Positions 27,607 through 35,320 of a stretch of DNA of 64,000 nt are shown here, piece by piece. The stretch comes from Chryseobacterium piscicola (GTDB taxonomy: Bacteria; Bacteroidota; Bacteroidia; Flavobacteriales; Weeksellaceae), in NCBI RefSeq assembly GCF_900156685.1, contig NZ_FTOJ01000003.1, positions 248,001 through 312,000 on the forward strand. Direction: 5' to 3'. Every line of letters begins with the position of its first letter. Position 1 is the stretch's first letter. The position numbers and the translations under genes were made by a program. Under the pieces are notes generated by a model, which searched no databases, was not told the origin of the DNA, and saw only the letters and a program-made list of their open reading frames with translations.

Positions 27607-28008
27607 CTATCTGTTGTTGATATCAACTCTCACCGGCATTACAAAACTTGATGCAAGCATTTTATCATTGAGTTTCGAAGGATTCATTCTGTAATGTAAA
27701 TTGCTTAAAATCTTTTCAATTTCTTTGCTTACATTTTTGCAATCTCCTTTTGAATGTACATTTATGATTTTACCGTTTTCAGCAACATCAAATTTCACTT
27801 CAGAATTTACGATTCCTTGTTGGTAATCTTGGTTTGTAAAATCAAAATTAGACATCAATAGATTTCTTATTTCATTGAAAGCATCATTCTTATTCAGTTG
27901 AACTTCTTTAATGGTATTGTCTGAAGATATCTGAGCTTTCGTGGTATTAAATACTGTTGCAAAGGCTAATACGAAAACTGAAGCTGCGAATATTTGAATT
28001 TTTTTCAT
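27607..28008 (-). CDS. Small secreted protein resembling a lone TonB C-terminal domain
   Basis: A signal peptide (MKKIQIFAASVFVLAFATVFNTTKA) precedes a ~108-residue mature protein. The stretch GIVNSEVKFDVAENGKIINV, then KGDCKNVSKEIEKILSN and FVMPVRVDI, follows the rhythm of TonB C-terminal domains (VSFTVDKDGKV..., KEALRVI..., MPVRF). No membrane anchor or Pro-rich linker is present, so it would be soluble in the periplasm if exported. The family resemblance is by eye. The gene stands alone with a terminator and a TATCTTTG box at 28061-28068. Confidence 0.6.
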   Translation of the reverse strand: MKKIQIFAASVFVLAFATVFNTTKAQISSDNTIKEVQLNKNDAFNEIRNLLMSNFDFTNQDYQQGIVNSEVKFDVAENGKIINVHSKGDCKNVSKEIEKILSNLHYRMNPSKLNDKMLASSFVMPVRVDINNR

Positions 28009-28060
28009 ATGTTTATGATTTTTAGAGTTAAATATTATTATTGTTTCTTACTTTCTAAAT

Positions 28061-28068
28061 CAAAGATA
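28061..28068 (-). promoter_or_regulatory. Putative -7 box of the TonB-C-like gene
   Basis: TATCTTTG on the minus strand, 52 bases before the ATG, matches TAnnTTTG. Confidence 0.35.
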
Positions 28069-28172
28069 TATAATTTAATTCATATAAATTTCACATTGAG
28101 TTAACATTGGGTTAACATTAGAAGTTAATAAATTGATTTGCAGTTGTTTAAATTTTTAAAATAATTAAAAAA

Positions 28173-29000
28173 TTAACATTGGGAATGAAAATACTGTCGT
28201 AAATCGTCTACATGATTCTCGTAACCATAACCCCTTAATTCTAAATTAGTATTGTTCAGAAAAGGATTACCTTCTACATTGATATAATTCAAATTCTTGA
28301 AATTCAAAATTTCTTTTATAATTTGAACTTCATTTATATGGTTGTATTTGAGGTTTAAGTGTTCTATTTCTTTTACAAATTCCAAATTCATCAATTTATT
28401 AATCCAATTATTCCTTAGGTCCAAATATTTCAGATTACAATTACAAAATGCCTCAAAATCTAGTGCTGTAAGGTCATTAAAATCAATTTTTAAAACTTTT
28501 AAATTTCTTAGATTTTCAAAATTTTTTATTTCTTTTATATGATTTAATGTAAAATAAATTTCTTCTAAATTTTTAAGTTTTTCTAGTCCTATAATTTTAG
28601 TAATTTGATTGGATGTAAGATTTAATATTTTTAAGTTAGGATTAGAAATCTCATTCAGTTTCACAATTTTATTATTGCTGAGGATTAGTATTTCTAATTT
28701 TCTGAGATGTTGTAGATTTTCAATGACTTTAAGTGAATTGTTATAGAAATTTAGATAAAGTACTTCCTTTACATCTTCAAAACCTTTAATTTCATCAATT
28801 TTATTACCAGAAAGATTCAGTCCTAAAACATTTTCTTTTTTATCGAGCAAAAACAAATTATTTCTATCAACATTCAATATATCATCTTTGCAAAAAGTCT
28901 GCTGAAGCTGAATATTGTATAGTTTTTCAAGAGCTATAATTTCTTTCGGCTTTTTCATTTCATCATTATTTTCATAAAAATAAAAAGAATCTGCTTTCAC
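28173..29000 (-). CDS. Leucine-rich repeat protein (SDS22-like)
   Basis: The 275-aa protein contains about eight to nine LRRs of ~22 residues with the consensus LxxLxLxxNxIxxI; clear copies start LGLNLSGNKIDEI (~58), LEILILSNNKIVKL (~103) and LKYLDLRNNWINKL (~190). There is no signal peptide, anchor or catalytic domain, so a cytoplasmic binding role is likely. It ends with a short cap (ELRGYGYENHVDDLRQYF). It starts 29 bases after the uvrA stop on the same strand and may be read through from it. AT content is higher than in neighbouring genes, which could hint at transfer or just low constraint. Confidence 0.85.
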   Translation of the reverse strand: MKADSFYFYENNDEMKKPKEIIALEKLYNIQLQQTFCKDDILNVDRNNLFLLDKKENVLGLNLSGNKIDEIKGFEDVKEVLYLNFYNNSLKVIENLQHLRKLEILILSNNKIVKLNEISNPNLKILNLTSNQITKIIGLEKLKNLEEIYFTLNHIKEIKNFENLRNLKVLKIDFNDLTALDFEAFCNCNLKYLDLRNNWINKLMNLEFVKEIEHLNLKYNHINEVQIIKEILNFKNLNYINVEGNPFLNNTNLELRGYGYENHVDDLRQYFHSQC

Positions 29001-29029
29001 AAATTCTTTTTTATAATTACTATTTTGTA

Positions 29030-31858
29030 TTACATTTCCTTCTTTAGGTATTTCCCTGTTAAAGATTTTTTAGATTTAATAATCTCTTCCGGTGTTCCTT
29101 TCGCAATAATCTCACCGCCATACTTTCCACCTTCTGGTCCCACGTCAATAATATGATCTGCTAATTTAATAACATCCATATTATGTTCAATAATGATGAA
29201 TGAATTTCCTAATTCTACCAGTTTATTAATGGCATCCATCAAAATTTTCACGTCTTCAAAATGCAACCCAGTGGTAGGTTCATCAAGAATATATAGCGTA
29301 TTTCCGGTTTGTCTTTTTGCTAATTCTGTTGCTAACTTGATACGCTGTGCTTCACCTCCAGAGAGTGTGGTTGATTGTTGTCCCATTGTTATGTAGCCTA
29401 AACCTACATCCTGTAAAGTTTTTACTCTTGCAAAAATCTTAGGAATCGGCTGGAAAAAATCAACTGCTTCATCAATCGTCATATCCAACACATCGGAAAT
29501 AGATTTTCCTTTGTAACGAACTTCCAGCGTTTCTCTGTTGAAACGTTTTCCGTTGCAGGTTTCGCAGTGTACGTAAACATCGGGTAAAAAGTTCATTTCA
29601 ATCACTTTCAAACCACCTCCTTGGCAAGTTTCGCATCTTCCGCCTTTTACATTGAAAGAAAATCTTCCAGGTTTGTAGCCACGAATTTTAGATTCAGGTA
29701 ATTCTGAAAATAAGTTTCTGATATCGGTAAACATTCCTGTGTAAGTTGCTGGGTTTGAGCGTGGTGTTCTGCCAATAGGCGTTTGGTCTACATCTACAAT
29801 TTTGTCAATATTATCAAGACCATCTATTTTTTTGTAAGGTAAGGGTTCCTGAACGGCTCTGTAGAAATGCTTGTTGAGGATAGGATACAAAGTTCCGTTA
29901 ATCAAAGAAGATTTCCCACTTCCTGAAATACCTGTTACCACCACCAGTTTTCCTAAAGGAATATCAAGTGTTACATTTTTAAGATTGTTTCCTGTTGCTC
30001 CTTTTAAGACGATACTTTTACCATTCCCTTCTCTTCTGACTTCCGGAATGGCAATTTTTCTTTTTCCATTAATATAATCTGCCGTGATGGTATCTGCTTT
30101 CAGTAAATCTGCAGGTTTTCCCTGCCAAAGAATTTCCCCTCCGAATTTTCCGGCTCTTGGACCAATATCTAAGACCTCATCAGCTTCCATGATCATGTCT
30201 TTATCGTGTTCTACAACAATGACGGAATTTCCGATGTCACGGAGGTTTTTCAATGAATTAATTAGCCTTTCGTTATCTCTTTGGTGCAAACCTATACTTG
30301 GTTCATCCAAAATATAAAGAACGTTTACCAACTGTGAACCAATTTGTGTTGCCAATCGAATTCTCTGTGATTCTCCACCAGAAAGGGTTTTTGAACTTCT
30401 GCTCAAACTTAGATACTCTAAACCAACATCCAATAAAAACTGAAGTCTGGTTTCTATTTCCTTTAAAATTTCATGAGCAATAATTCCGTTCTTCTCAGAA
30501 AATTTATCTTTTACGTCTCTCAGCCAATCTTTCAGATCAGATAAACTTAGCCCATTAATTTCAGCAATATTTTTACCGTCTATTTTAAAACTTAAACTTG
30601 AAGGCTGAAGACGAGCTCCTTTACAATCTGGGCAGGTTTCTTCCGTAGTGAAATGTCTTTCCAGCAAAATAGCTTCATAAGATTCTCTTTCTTCGATTAA
30701 TTCTTCCATAAAAGGAATTAAACCATCAAAACTAATTTTAATTTTCTTAGTAATTCCTGCGTATTTCAAATCTTTATTAAATTCTTTATGACAGCCGTGG
30801 TAAATATAATCTAACGCCTCATAGGGAATATCTTTAAAGGGTGTTGCCAATCCTAAACCAAAGATTTCAAGAATATTTTTTATTTGAGAAAGAATATATT
30901 TATTAGATTTTATATCTTCCAAAGGCAACAAACCTCCTTGGTTGATTGATAATTTTGGATTTTCAACAAAATGATCAGTGTTTATCTTTTTTATAGTTCC
31001 TAAACCTTTACAACTCGGGCAACTTCCTTTTGGAGAGTTGAATGAAAACGTGTTCGGCTCTGGTAAAGCTAATGAATGCCCTGTCGCGTCATCCATCAAA
31101 TTTTTAGAAAAATATTCAATTTCTGTACTTCCCAGTTTTTGAATTCCTATTAAACCTTCCCCCATTTCCATGGCAGTTCTTAAAGACTTCTCCATTCTTG
31201 TTTCAGAAGCAGATTCCCCAATAATCCAACGATCTATTACGATATCAATATCGTGAGTTTTGTAGCGATCGAGTTTTAGATCATATTCTATATCTTGTAA
31301 TTCGCCATCAATTCTTGCTTGCCCGTACCCTTTTTTTGCCATTTGTACAAAAAGCTCGTGGTAATGCCCTTTTCTAGAGCGTACAACAGGCGCCATCAAC
31401 ATGATTTTTTCGCCTTTATAATTTTGTTTAATGGTATTCAGAATCTGATCTTCTGTATAACTTACCATTTTTTTTCCTGTAGTTTGAGAATAAGCATCAG
31501 AAACTCTGGCAAACAAAAGACGAAGATAATCATACAGCTCTGTAACAGTTCCTACAGTAGAACGAGGATTTTTGTTGGTCGTTTTTTGCTCAATAGCAAT
31601 CACAGGAGAAAGTCCTTCTATTTTATCAACATCGGGACGCTCCAAGCCTCCTAAAAACTGTCTTGCATAAGCAGAAAAAGTTTCTATATAACGACGCTGA
31701 CCTTCTGCAAAAATTGTATCAAAAGCCAATGATGATTTTCCACTTCCCGAAAGCCCGGTTATTACAACCAACTCGTTGCGAGGAATTTTTACATCAATGT
31801 TTTTGAGATTGTGTTCTCTGGCTCCGTAAACTTCTATATATTCTTTAGATTCGCTCAT
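29030..31858 (-). CDS. uvrA: Excinuclease ABC subunit A
   Basis: UvrA recognises DNA lesions with UvrB in nucleotide excision repair. Two ABC ATPase modules are visible: Walker [10 protein letters not shown] near the start and GISGSGKSS in the second half, with LSGGESQR and LSGGEAQR signatures. Zinc modules [16 protein letters not shown] and [16 protein letters not shown] are intact. I start the gene at ATG 31858 ([20 protein letters not shown]), giving 942 aa, the normal length. The frame is open for 51 more codons upstream to an ATG at 32011, but that stretch is not UvrA-like and overlaps the promoter zone of the divergent Crp/Fnr gene. Confidence 0.96.
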   Translation of the reverse strand: MSESKEYIEVYGAREHNLKNIDVKIPRNELVVITGLSGSGKSSLAFDTIFAEGQRRYIETFSAYARQFLGGLERPDVDKIEGLSPVIAIEQKTTNKNPRSTVGTVTELYDYLRLLFARVSDAYSQTTGKKMVSYTEDQILNTIKQNYKGEKIMLMAPVVRSRKGHYHELFVQMAKKGYGQARIDGELQDIEYDLKLDRYKTHDIDIVIDRWIIGESASETRMEKSLRTAMEMGEGLIGIQKLGSTEIEYFSKNLMDDATGHSLALPEPNTFSFNSPKGSCPSCKGLGTIKKINTDHFVENPKLSINQGGLLPLEDIKSNKYILSQIKNILEIFGLGLATPFKDIPYEALDYIYHGCHKEFNKDLKYAGITKKIKISFDGLIPFMEELIEERESYEAILLERHFTTEETCPDCKGARLQPSSLSFKIDGKNIAEINGLSLSDLKDWLRDVKDKFSEKNGIIAHEILKEIETRLQFLLDVGLEYLSLSRSSKTLSGGESQRIRLATQIGSQLVNVLYILDEPSIGLHQRDNERLINSLKNLRDIGNSVIVVEHDKDMIMEADEVLDIGPRAGKFGGEILWQGKPADLLKADTITADYINGKRKIAIPEVRREGNGKSIVLKGATGNNLKNVTLDIPLGKLVVVTGISGSGKSSLINGTLYPILNKHFYRAVQEPLPYKKIDGLDNIDKIVDVDQTPIGRTPRSNPATYTGMFTDIRNLFSELPESKIRGYKPGRFSFNVKGGRCETCQGGGLKVIEMNFLPDVYVHCETCNGKRFNRETLEVRYKGKSISDVLDMTIDEAVDFFQPIPKIFARVKTLQDVGLGYITMGQQSTTLSGGEAQRIKLATELAKRQTGNTLYILDEPTTGLHFEDVKILMDAINKLVELGNSFIIIEHNMDVIKLADHIIDVGPEGGKYGGEIIAKGTPEEIIKSKKSLTGKYLKKEM

Positions 31859-32064
31859 AATTTGGAGTGATTTCACATGAAAATCACGATTGGCAAAATT
31901 ACGGAATTTTATGGAATCTATATTGTTAAAAACAGCGAGATTAATTAAACTAGAATGTATAGGAGTTTTTGTTTTAAGAGCCTGTAATAATTTTAAATAA
32001 AAAAAAATCACTTAGAATTTGATTTACTCATTTTACTTAAATTTACAAATAATTATACAAAACA

Positions 32065-32634
32065 ATGAATAGGCTGAGAGATCATATTGAGGAAATCATT
32101 AAAGTTACAGATGAAGAATTTGATTATATCAAAACGTTCTTCACTATAAAAAACGTTCGAAAAAATCAGTTTTTGGTTCATGAAGGCGACGAAGTAAAGT
32201 ATGAATTTTTAACATTAGATGGCATTTACAAGGTGTATTATGTAGACGAAAATGGGAAAGAGCATATTTTGCAGTTTGCAAAAAAGAACTGGTGGATGAC
32301 TGATTATATAGGCTTTTTCAAACAAAAAAACGCAACGATGTTTGTAGAATGTCTGCAGGAAGGAGCTGTAGCTTGTCTTACATTGGAAGGAAGAGAACAT
32401 CTCGCCTCAGAGTTTCATAAGATGGAATATTTTTTCAGAACAAAATTAACCAACGGATACATCGCTTTGCAACAGAGAATTATGCTCTTACTGTCTAGCA
32501 ATCCTCAACAGCGCTATGAAGAATTTTCAAGATTATACCCCGATCTTATCTCTCAAATTCCTAAAAAATATGTTGCAGAATATTTGGGCGTAAGCAGGGA
32601 AACCTTAAGCAGATTGTATTTAAATGAGAAATAG
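32065..32634 (+). CDS. Crp/Fnr-family transcriptional regulator
   Basis: The 189-aa protein has a cyclic-nucleotide-binding-like barrel (~22-115, KNQFLVHEGDEVKYEFLTLDG) and a C-terminal helix-turn-helix (IPKKYVAEYLGVSRETLSRL, ~163-182). No Cys cluster for an Fe-S centre is seen, so it is not an FNR oxygen sensor of the classical kind; the effector is unknown. It is divergent from uvrA. A hairpin that also reads as a CRP-like box follows 15 bases after its stop, ahead of the monooxygenase gene. Confidence 0.88.
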   Translation: MNRLRDHIEEIIKVTDEEFDYIKTFFTIKNVRKNQFLVHEGDEVKYEFLTLDGIYKVYYVDENGKEHILQFAKKNWWMTDYIGFFKQKNATMFVECLQEGAVACLTLEGREHLASEFHKMEYFFRTKLTNGYIALQQRIMLLLSSNPQQRYEEFSRLYPDLISQIPKKYVAEYLGVSRETLSRLYLNEK

Positions 32635-32645
32635 TTTTATAGTCA

Positions 32646-32676
32646 ATTTAAGTGTGATTTCGGTCACGCTTTTTTT
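32646..32676 (+). terminator. Hairpin terminator of the Crp/Fnr gene, also matching a CRP-type operator
   Basis: AAGTGTGA (32650-32657) pairs with TCACGCTT (32664-32671) around TTTCGG, then a T7 run. The core TGTGA-N6-TCACG differs by one base from the E. coli CRP consensus TGTGA-N6-TCACA, so the site may also be bound by a Crp/Fnr protein. Confidence 0.65.
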
Positions 32677-32694
32677 GTGACTTCTCTCCTTCTA

Positions 32695-32721
32695 TTGAGG
32701 CAATGGATAGACCTATATTTG
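32695..32721 (+). promoter_or_regulatory. Putative promoter of the monooxygenase gene
   Basis: TTG at 32695-32697, a 16-base spacer (one short of the usual range), then TATATTTG (32714-32721). The palindrome at 32650-32671 is centred about 65-70 bases upstream of the predicted start of transcription. The leader to the ATG at 32841 would be ~110 bases. Confidence 0.5.
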
Positions 32722-32840
32722 GTAAAAATTTAAAACAATTTTAAAAAATATTATCCGACATTTATTTTAACTCAATAGTTAAAAGGATGAAATTAGAAGT
32801 GATGTTTATTATTCAAAATGACTATTAAAAACTTAAAAAA

Positions 32841-33140
32841 ATGAATAAAAAAGAAATTTACGTTTATGCCAAATGGCAGGTAAAAGTTGGGAAATTGAAT
32901 GACGTATTGCAAATTATGAAAGAAGCTTCACAAAAAAGTGCTGAAGAAAAAGGAAATTTGTTTTATAAAATTCATCAAAGTAAAACCGATGAAAATACAT
33001 TGATTTTATTTGAAGGATATGAAAATGAATCTGCAGTAGAGTCTCACCGTAATTCTGAGCATTATAAAACTTTAGTTCTAGAACAGGTACTTCCTTTATT
33101 AGAAAACAGAGAAGTGATAGTAATGAATTCTTTGTTTTAG
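32841..33140 (+). CDS. Antibiotic biosynthesis monooxygenase (ABM) / YgiN-like quinol monooxygenase
   Basis: The 99-aa protein is a single ABM domain: YVYAKWQVKVGKLNDVLQIMKE, FYKIHQSKTDENTLILFEGYENESAVESHRNSEHYKTL. These dimeric ferredoxin-like proteins can oxidise quinols or other aromatics without a bound cofactor, though many have no proven activity. The HRNSEHY motif is conserved in the family. It follows a Crp/Fnr gene on the same strand but after a terminator, with its own predicted promoter, so control by that regulator is plausible but unproven. Confidence 0.85.
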   Translation: MNKKEIYVYAKWQVKVGKLNDVLQIMKEASQKSAEEKGNLFYKIHQSKTDENTLILFEGYENESAVESHRNSEHYKTLVLEQVLPLLENREVIVMNSLF

Positions 33141-33156
33141 TAAAGTTGATGCAAAC

Positions 33157-33190
33157 GAAAAACCACAGTTTTAGAAACTGTGGTTTTTTT
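33157..33190. terminator. Bidirectional terminator after the monooxygenase gene
   Basis: An 11-bp perfect stem AACCACAGTTT/AAACTGTGGTT (33161-33171, 33175-33185) with A- and T-runs, between convergent genes. Confidence 0.9.
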
Positions 33191-33207
33191 ATATTTTTTA
33201 GTGAAAA

Positions 33208-33588
33208 TTACTTTTTGATTTTAGATCCTTCCCAATTTCCGGATCTCGCAGGATTGGGGATACTGTTGTTCCAAGTTCCGTTCCCTTTTTTCTCGGTGTT
33301 TAGCGTTCCGTTGAAATTTCCTTTTGCAGGCAATGCCAATTCTGAAACCAATTGGCCAGATCTGTCTAAACGACCATTGATAGAATAGTTTTCGTTGAAA
33401 TTAATAGAATGCATTGTTCCGGTTACTTTACCATCATCAGCAACTACAAAGTTCCATTCACCTTTATCATTAGTTCCGGTGTAGGTTCCGGACCATGTTC
33501 CGATGTAGTCGTAAATCGTTAATTCGTCATCAGAGTTACAACCAATAAACATAAGAGCTGTGAACACAAGTAAAAAAAAATTCTTCAT
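33208..33588 (-). CDS. Putative surface lipoprotein with SDDE export-like motif
   Basis: I start at ATG 33588 (MKNFFLLVFTALMFIGCNSDDE), because the longer frame would run through the tRNA gene. The 126-aa product has a lipobox ending FIGC (C17) and then N-S-D-D-E. In Flavobacterium a similar acidic motif (SDDFE) directs lipoproteins to the cell surface; this is established there and inferred here. The mature part is Gly/Thr/Asn-rich with alternating beta patterns (GTWSGTYTGTNDKGEW) and no recognised fold. It lies 29 bases downstream of tRNA-Ala on the same strand and may be read from the tRNA promoter. Confidence 0.7.
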   Translation of the reverse strand: MKNFFLLVFTALMFIGCNSDDELTIYDYIGTWSGTYTGTNDKGEWNFVVADDGKVTGTMHSINFNENYSINGRLDRSGQLVSELALPAKGNFNGTLNTEKKGNGTWNNSIPNPARSGNWEGSKIKK

Positions 33589-33617
33589 AAGATTACAAGG
33601 TTTGATAAAGTTTTTTG

Positions 33618-33691
33618 TGGAGAATACGGGATTCGAACCCGTGACCTTTTGACTGCCAGTCAAACGCGCTAGCCAACTGCGCCAATCCCCC
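33618..33691 (-). tRNA. tRNA-Ala (anticodon GGC)
   Basis: The 74-nt cloverleaf reads on the minus strand from GGGGGAT to ATTCTCC plus discriminator A; CCA is not encoded. D stem GCGC/GCGC, anticodon stem TTTGA/TCAAA with loop CTGGCAG, T arm ACGGG TTCGAAT CCCGT. Anticodon 34-36 is GGC. The acceptor contains the G3-U70 pair, the alanine identity element, which confirms the call. Confidence 0.95.
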
Positions 33692-33717
33692 ATTTACTGC
33701 TTTTATTAGAAGCGATA

Positions 33718-33748
33718 CAAAAGTAAGTAATAAAACCAGATATGCAAA
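33718..33748 (-). promoter_or_regulatory. Promoter of tRNA-Ala
   Basis: On the minus strand TTTG, a 19-base spacer, then TACTTTTG (33718-33725): an exact Bacteroidota -33/-7 pair, 26 bases before the tRNA 5' end. Confidence 0.8.
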
Positions 33749-33808
33749 TAATTTGTTAAATTTTATTGAAGATGTATTTAAAATAATTACAAAATGCTTA
33801 AAATTTAT

Positions 33809-33848
33809 CAAAAAAAAAGAAAACGTATGCCCGGAAAAGCATACGTTT
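33809..33848 (-). terminator. Terminator of the RND efflux operon
   Basis: A 10-bp stem AAACGTATGC/GCATACGTTT (33821-33830, 33839-33848), 8-base loop, then a T-rich tail on the minus strand. Confidence 0.85.
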
Positions 33849-33884
33849 AAAATAAGATTAAAATAAAATTCTAACGAAAGTAGA

Positions 33885-35300
33885 TTATCTCCATCCACCA
33901 CCTAAGGCTTTGTAAAGATCTACTACTGCTTTCATTTTGTTGTATTGGGCATTTGAGATATTAAGCTCTGCATTTAAAGCATTCACGTTGGCTGTAAGCA
34001 CTTCAAGATAGTTTGCCATACCATAATTCACCAATTCTTGTGAAAAGTTTACCGAATTTTTGTATGCATTGAGTTCTTTGGTTTTTAAATCTATAAAAGA
34101 ATCTTGAACAGTAAAAACTCTTATTCCATCAGAAACTTCTTTTCCAGCTGTGAGAACGGTCTTTCTGAAATTTAAATAAGCAATTTCTTTATTAGCGAGA
34201 CTTACATCATAATTAGTCCTGATTTGTCTTTTATTAATAAGCGGCTGTGCCAACCCTCCTACAACACTTGCAAAAAGTGAGTTTATACTAAAAAGATGGT
34301 CGATATCCACAGATTGTACACCGCCAGATCCTGTTATTTTGAATGTAGGATAAAATTGAGCTTTTGCAGCATTGGTCAATTCAAACGCATTCATCAAATT
34401 GAATTCTGCTCTCATTACATCGGGTCTGTTGGCGAGAAGGCTTGCAGAATATCCCACAGCAATTTCTGAAGGAATTTTTTGTGCTTCCAATGTAGAACGC
34501 TCTATTTCTCGGGAAGGTTCTGCCATCAATAGGCTCATTGTATTTTCAAGAATCTGAATTTGTGTTTCAATATCTATTAATGAAGCCTTGGCATTATAAA
34601 CTAAAGCCTCACTTTGCTGTACTGCAACTTCTGTAAGAATTCCGGCTTCTTTCAAAGCTTTCGTAGTTTCAAGATTGCTTTCTCTGATTACAATAGTTTT
34701 AGAAATAATTTTCTTTTGCTGATCGAAAGTTAATAATTGATAATAAGAAGACGCAATTGCAGCAATAAGATCATTTTTCACTGCTTTATGGGCTGCTATA
34801 GTTCCCCATACAGAGGCAATTTGTGCTTTTTCCTGAGCTTTTAATTTACCCCAAATATCTGCTTCAAAGCCTATAGTTGCCGTAATATCAAATTGATTAA
34901 TGTATCTTCTTTCTCCAATAATTTGCCCAAATTGTGTATTGACAGACTGGGTTTGAAATGTATAATTCGGGCCGATAGAAACCGTGGGTTGATATGCTGC
35001 TTTACTTTGTTTAAGGTAAGCTTCGGCTGCCTCATAATTTTGAATTGCTATTCTAACATCCAGATTATTCTGTACTCCTTTTTCAATGTAACCCTGCAAA
35101 ATAGGATCCGTAAAGATTTCTCTCCAAGAAAGTGCTGCCATGGACGAAGAATCTTTTGGAAGCATGTCTGTTCGGAATAGATTTTCTGGAGTAATTTCTT
35201 TTGGTCTTTCGTATTCTTTTCTGATGTTGCAGGAGAATAAGGTTGCCAAAGTAAGCACTGAAAAAGCTGTTCCTTTTATATAGATTGATAATTTTTTCAT
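33885..35300 (-). CDS. RND efflux outer-membrane factor (OprM/NodT family lipoprotein)
   Basis: The 471-aa protein has a lipoprotein signal (TLATLFSCNI, C24) and the two repeated helical hairpin domains of TolC-like channels. A family motif is visible at PTVSIGPNYTFQTQS, and NRPDVMRAEFNLMNA matches the R-PDV-AE pattern of NodT proteins. It forms the outer-membrane exit duct of the tripartite pump. It is the last gene of the operon, 20 bases after the RND gene, with a terminator behind it. Confidence 0.92.
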   Translation of the reverse strand: MKKLSIYIKGTAFSVLTLATLFSCNIRKEYERPKEITPENLFRTDMLPKDSSSMAALSWREIFTDPILQGYIEKGVQNNLDVRIAIQNYEAAEAYLKQSKAAYQPTVSIGPNYTFQTQSVNTQFGQIIGERRYINQFDITATIGFEADIWGKLKAQEKAQIASVWGTIAAHKAVKNDLIAAIASSYYQLLTFDQQKKIISKTIVIRESNLETTKALKEAGILTEVAVQQSEALVYNAKASLIDIETQIQILENTMSLLMAEPSREIERSTLEAQKIPSEIAVGYSASLLANRPDVMRAEFNLMNAFELTNAAKAQFYPTFKITGSGGVQSVDIDHLFSINSLFASVVGGLAQPLINKRQIRTNYDVSLANKEIAYLNFRKTVLTAGKEVSDGIRVFTVQDSFIDLKTKELNAYKNSVNFSQELVNYGMANYLEVLTANVNALNAELNISNAQYNKMKAVVDLYKALGGGWR

Positions 35301-35320
35301 TTTTAAATACTCTAAATTAC

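Noticed and set aside
28173..29000. LRR gene as a secreted internalin-like virulence factor
   Set aside because: No signal peptide, anchor or sorting domain is present.
33589..33693. Longer start for the small lipoprotein gene
   Set aside because: The extra residues are translated tRNA sequence; the lipoprotein signal begins at 33588.
33593..33901. 102-codon ORF over the tRNA-Ala region
   Set aside because: It is a reading frame through the tRNA and its promoter on the same strand; the conserved part of the peptide is just translated tRNA.
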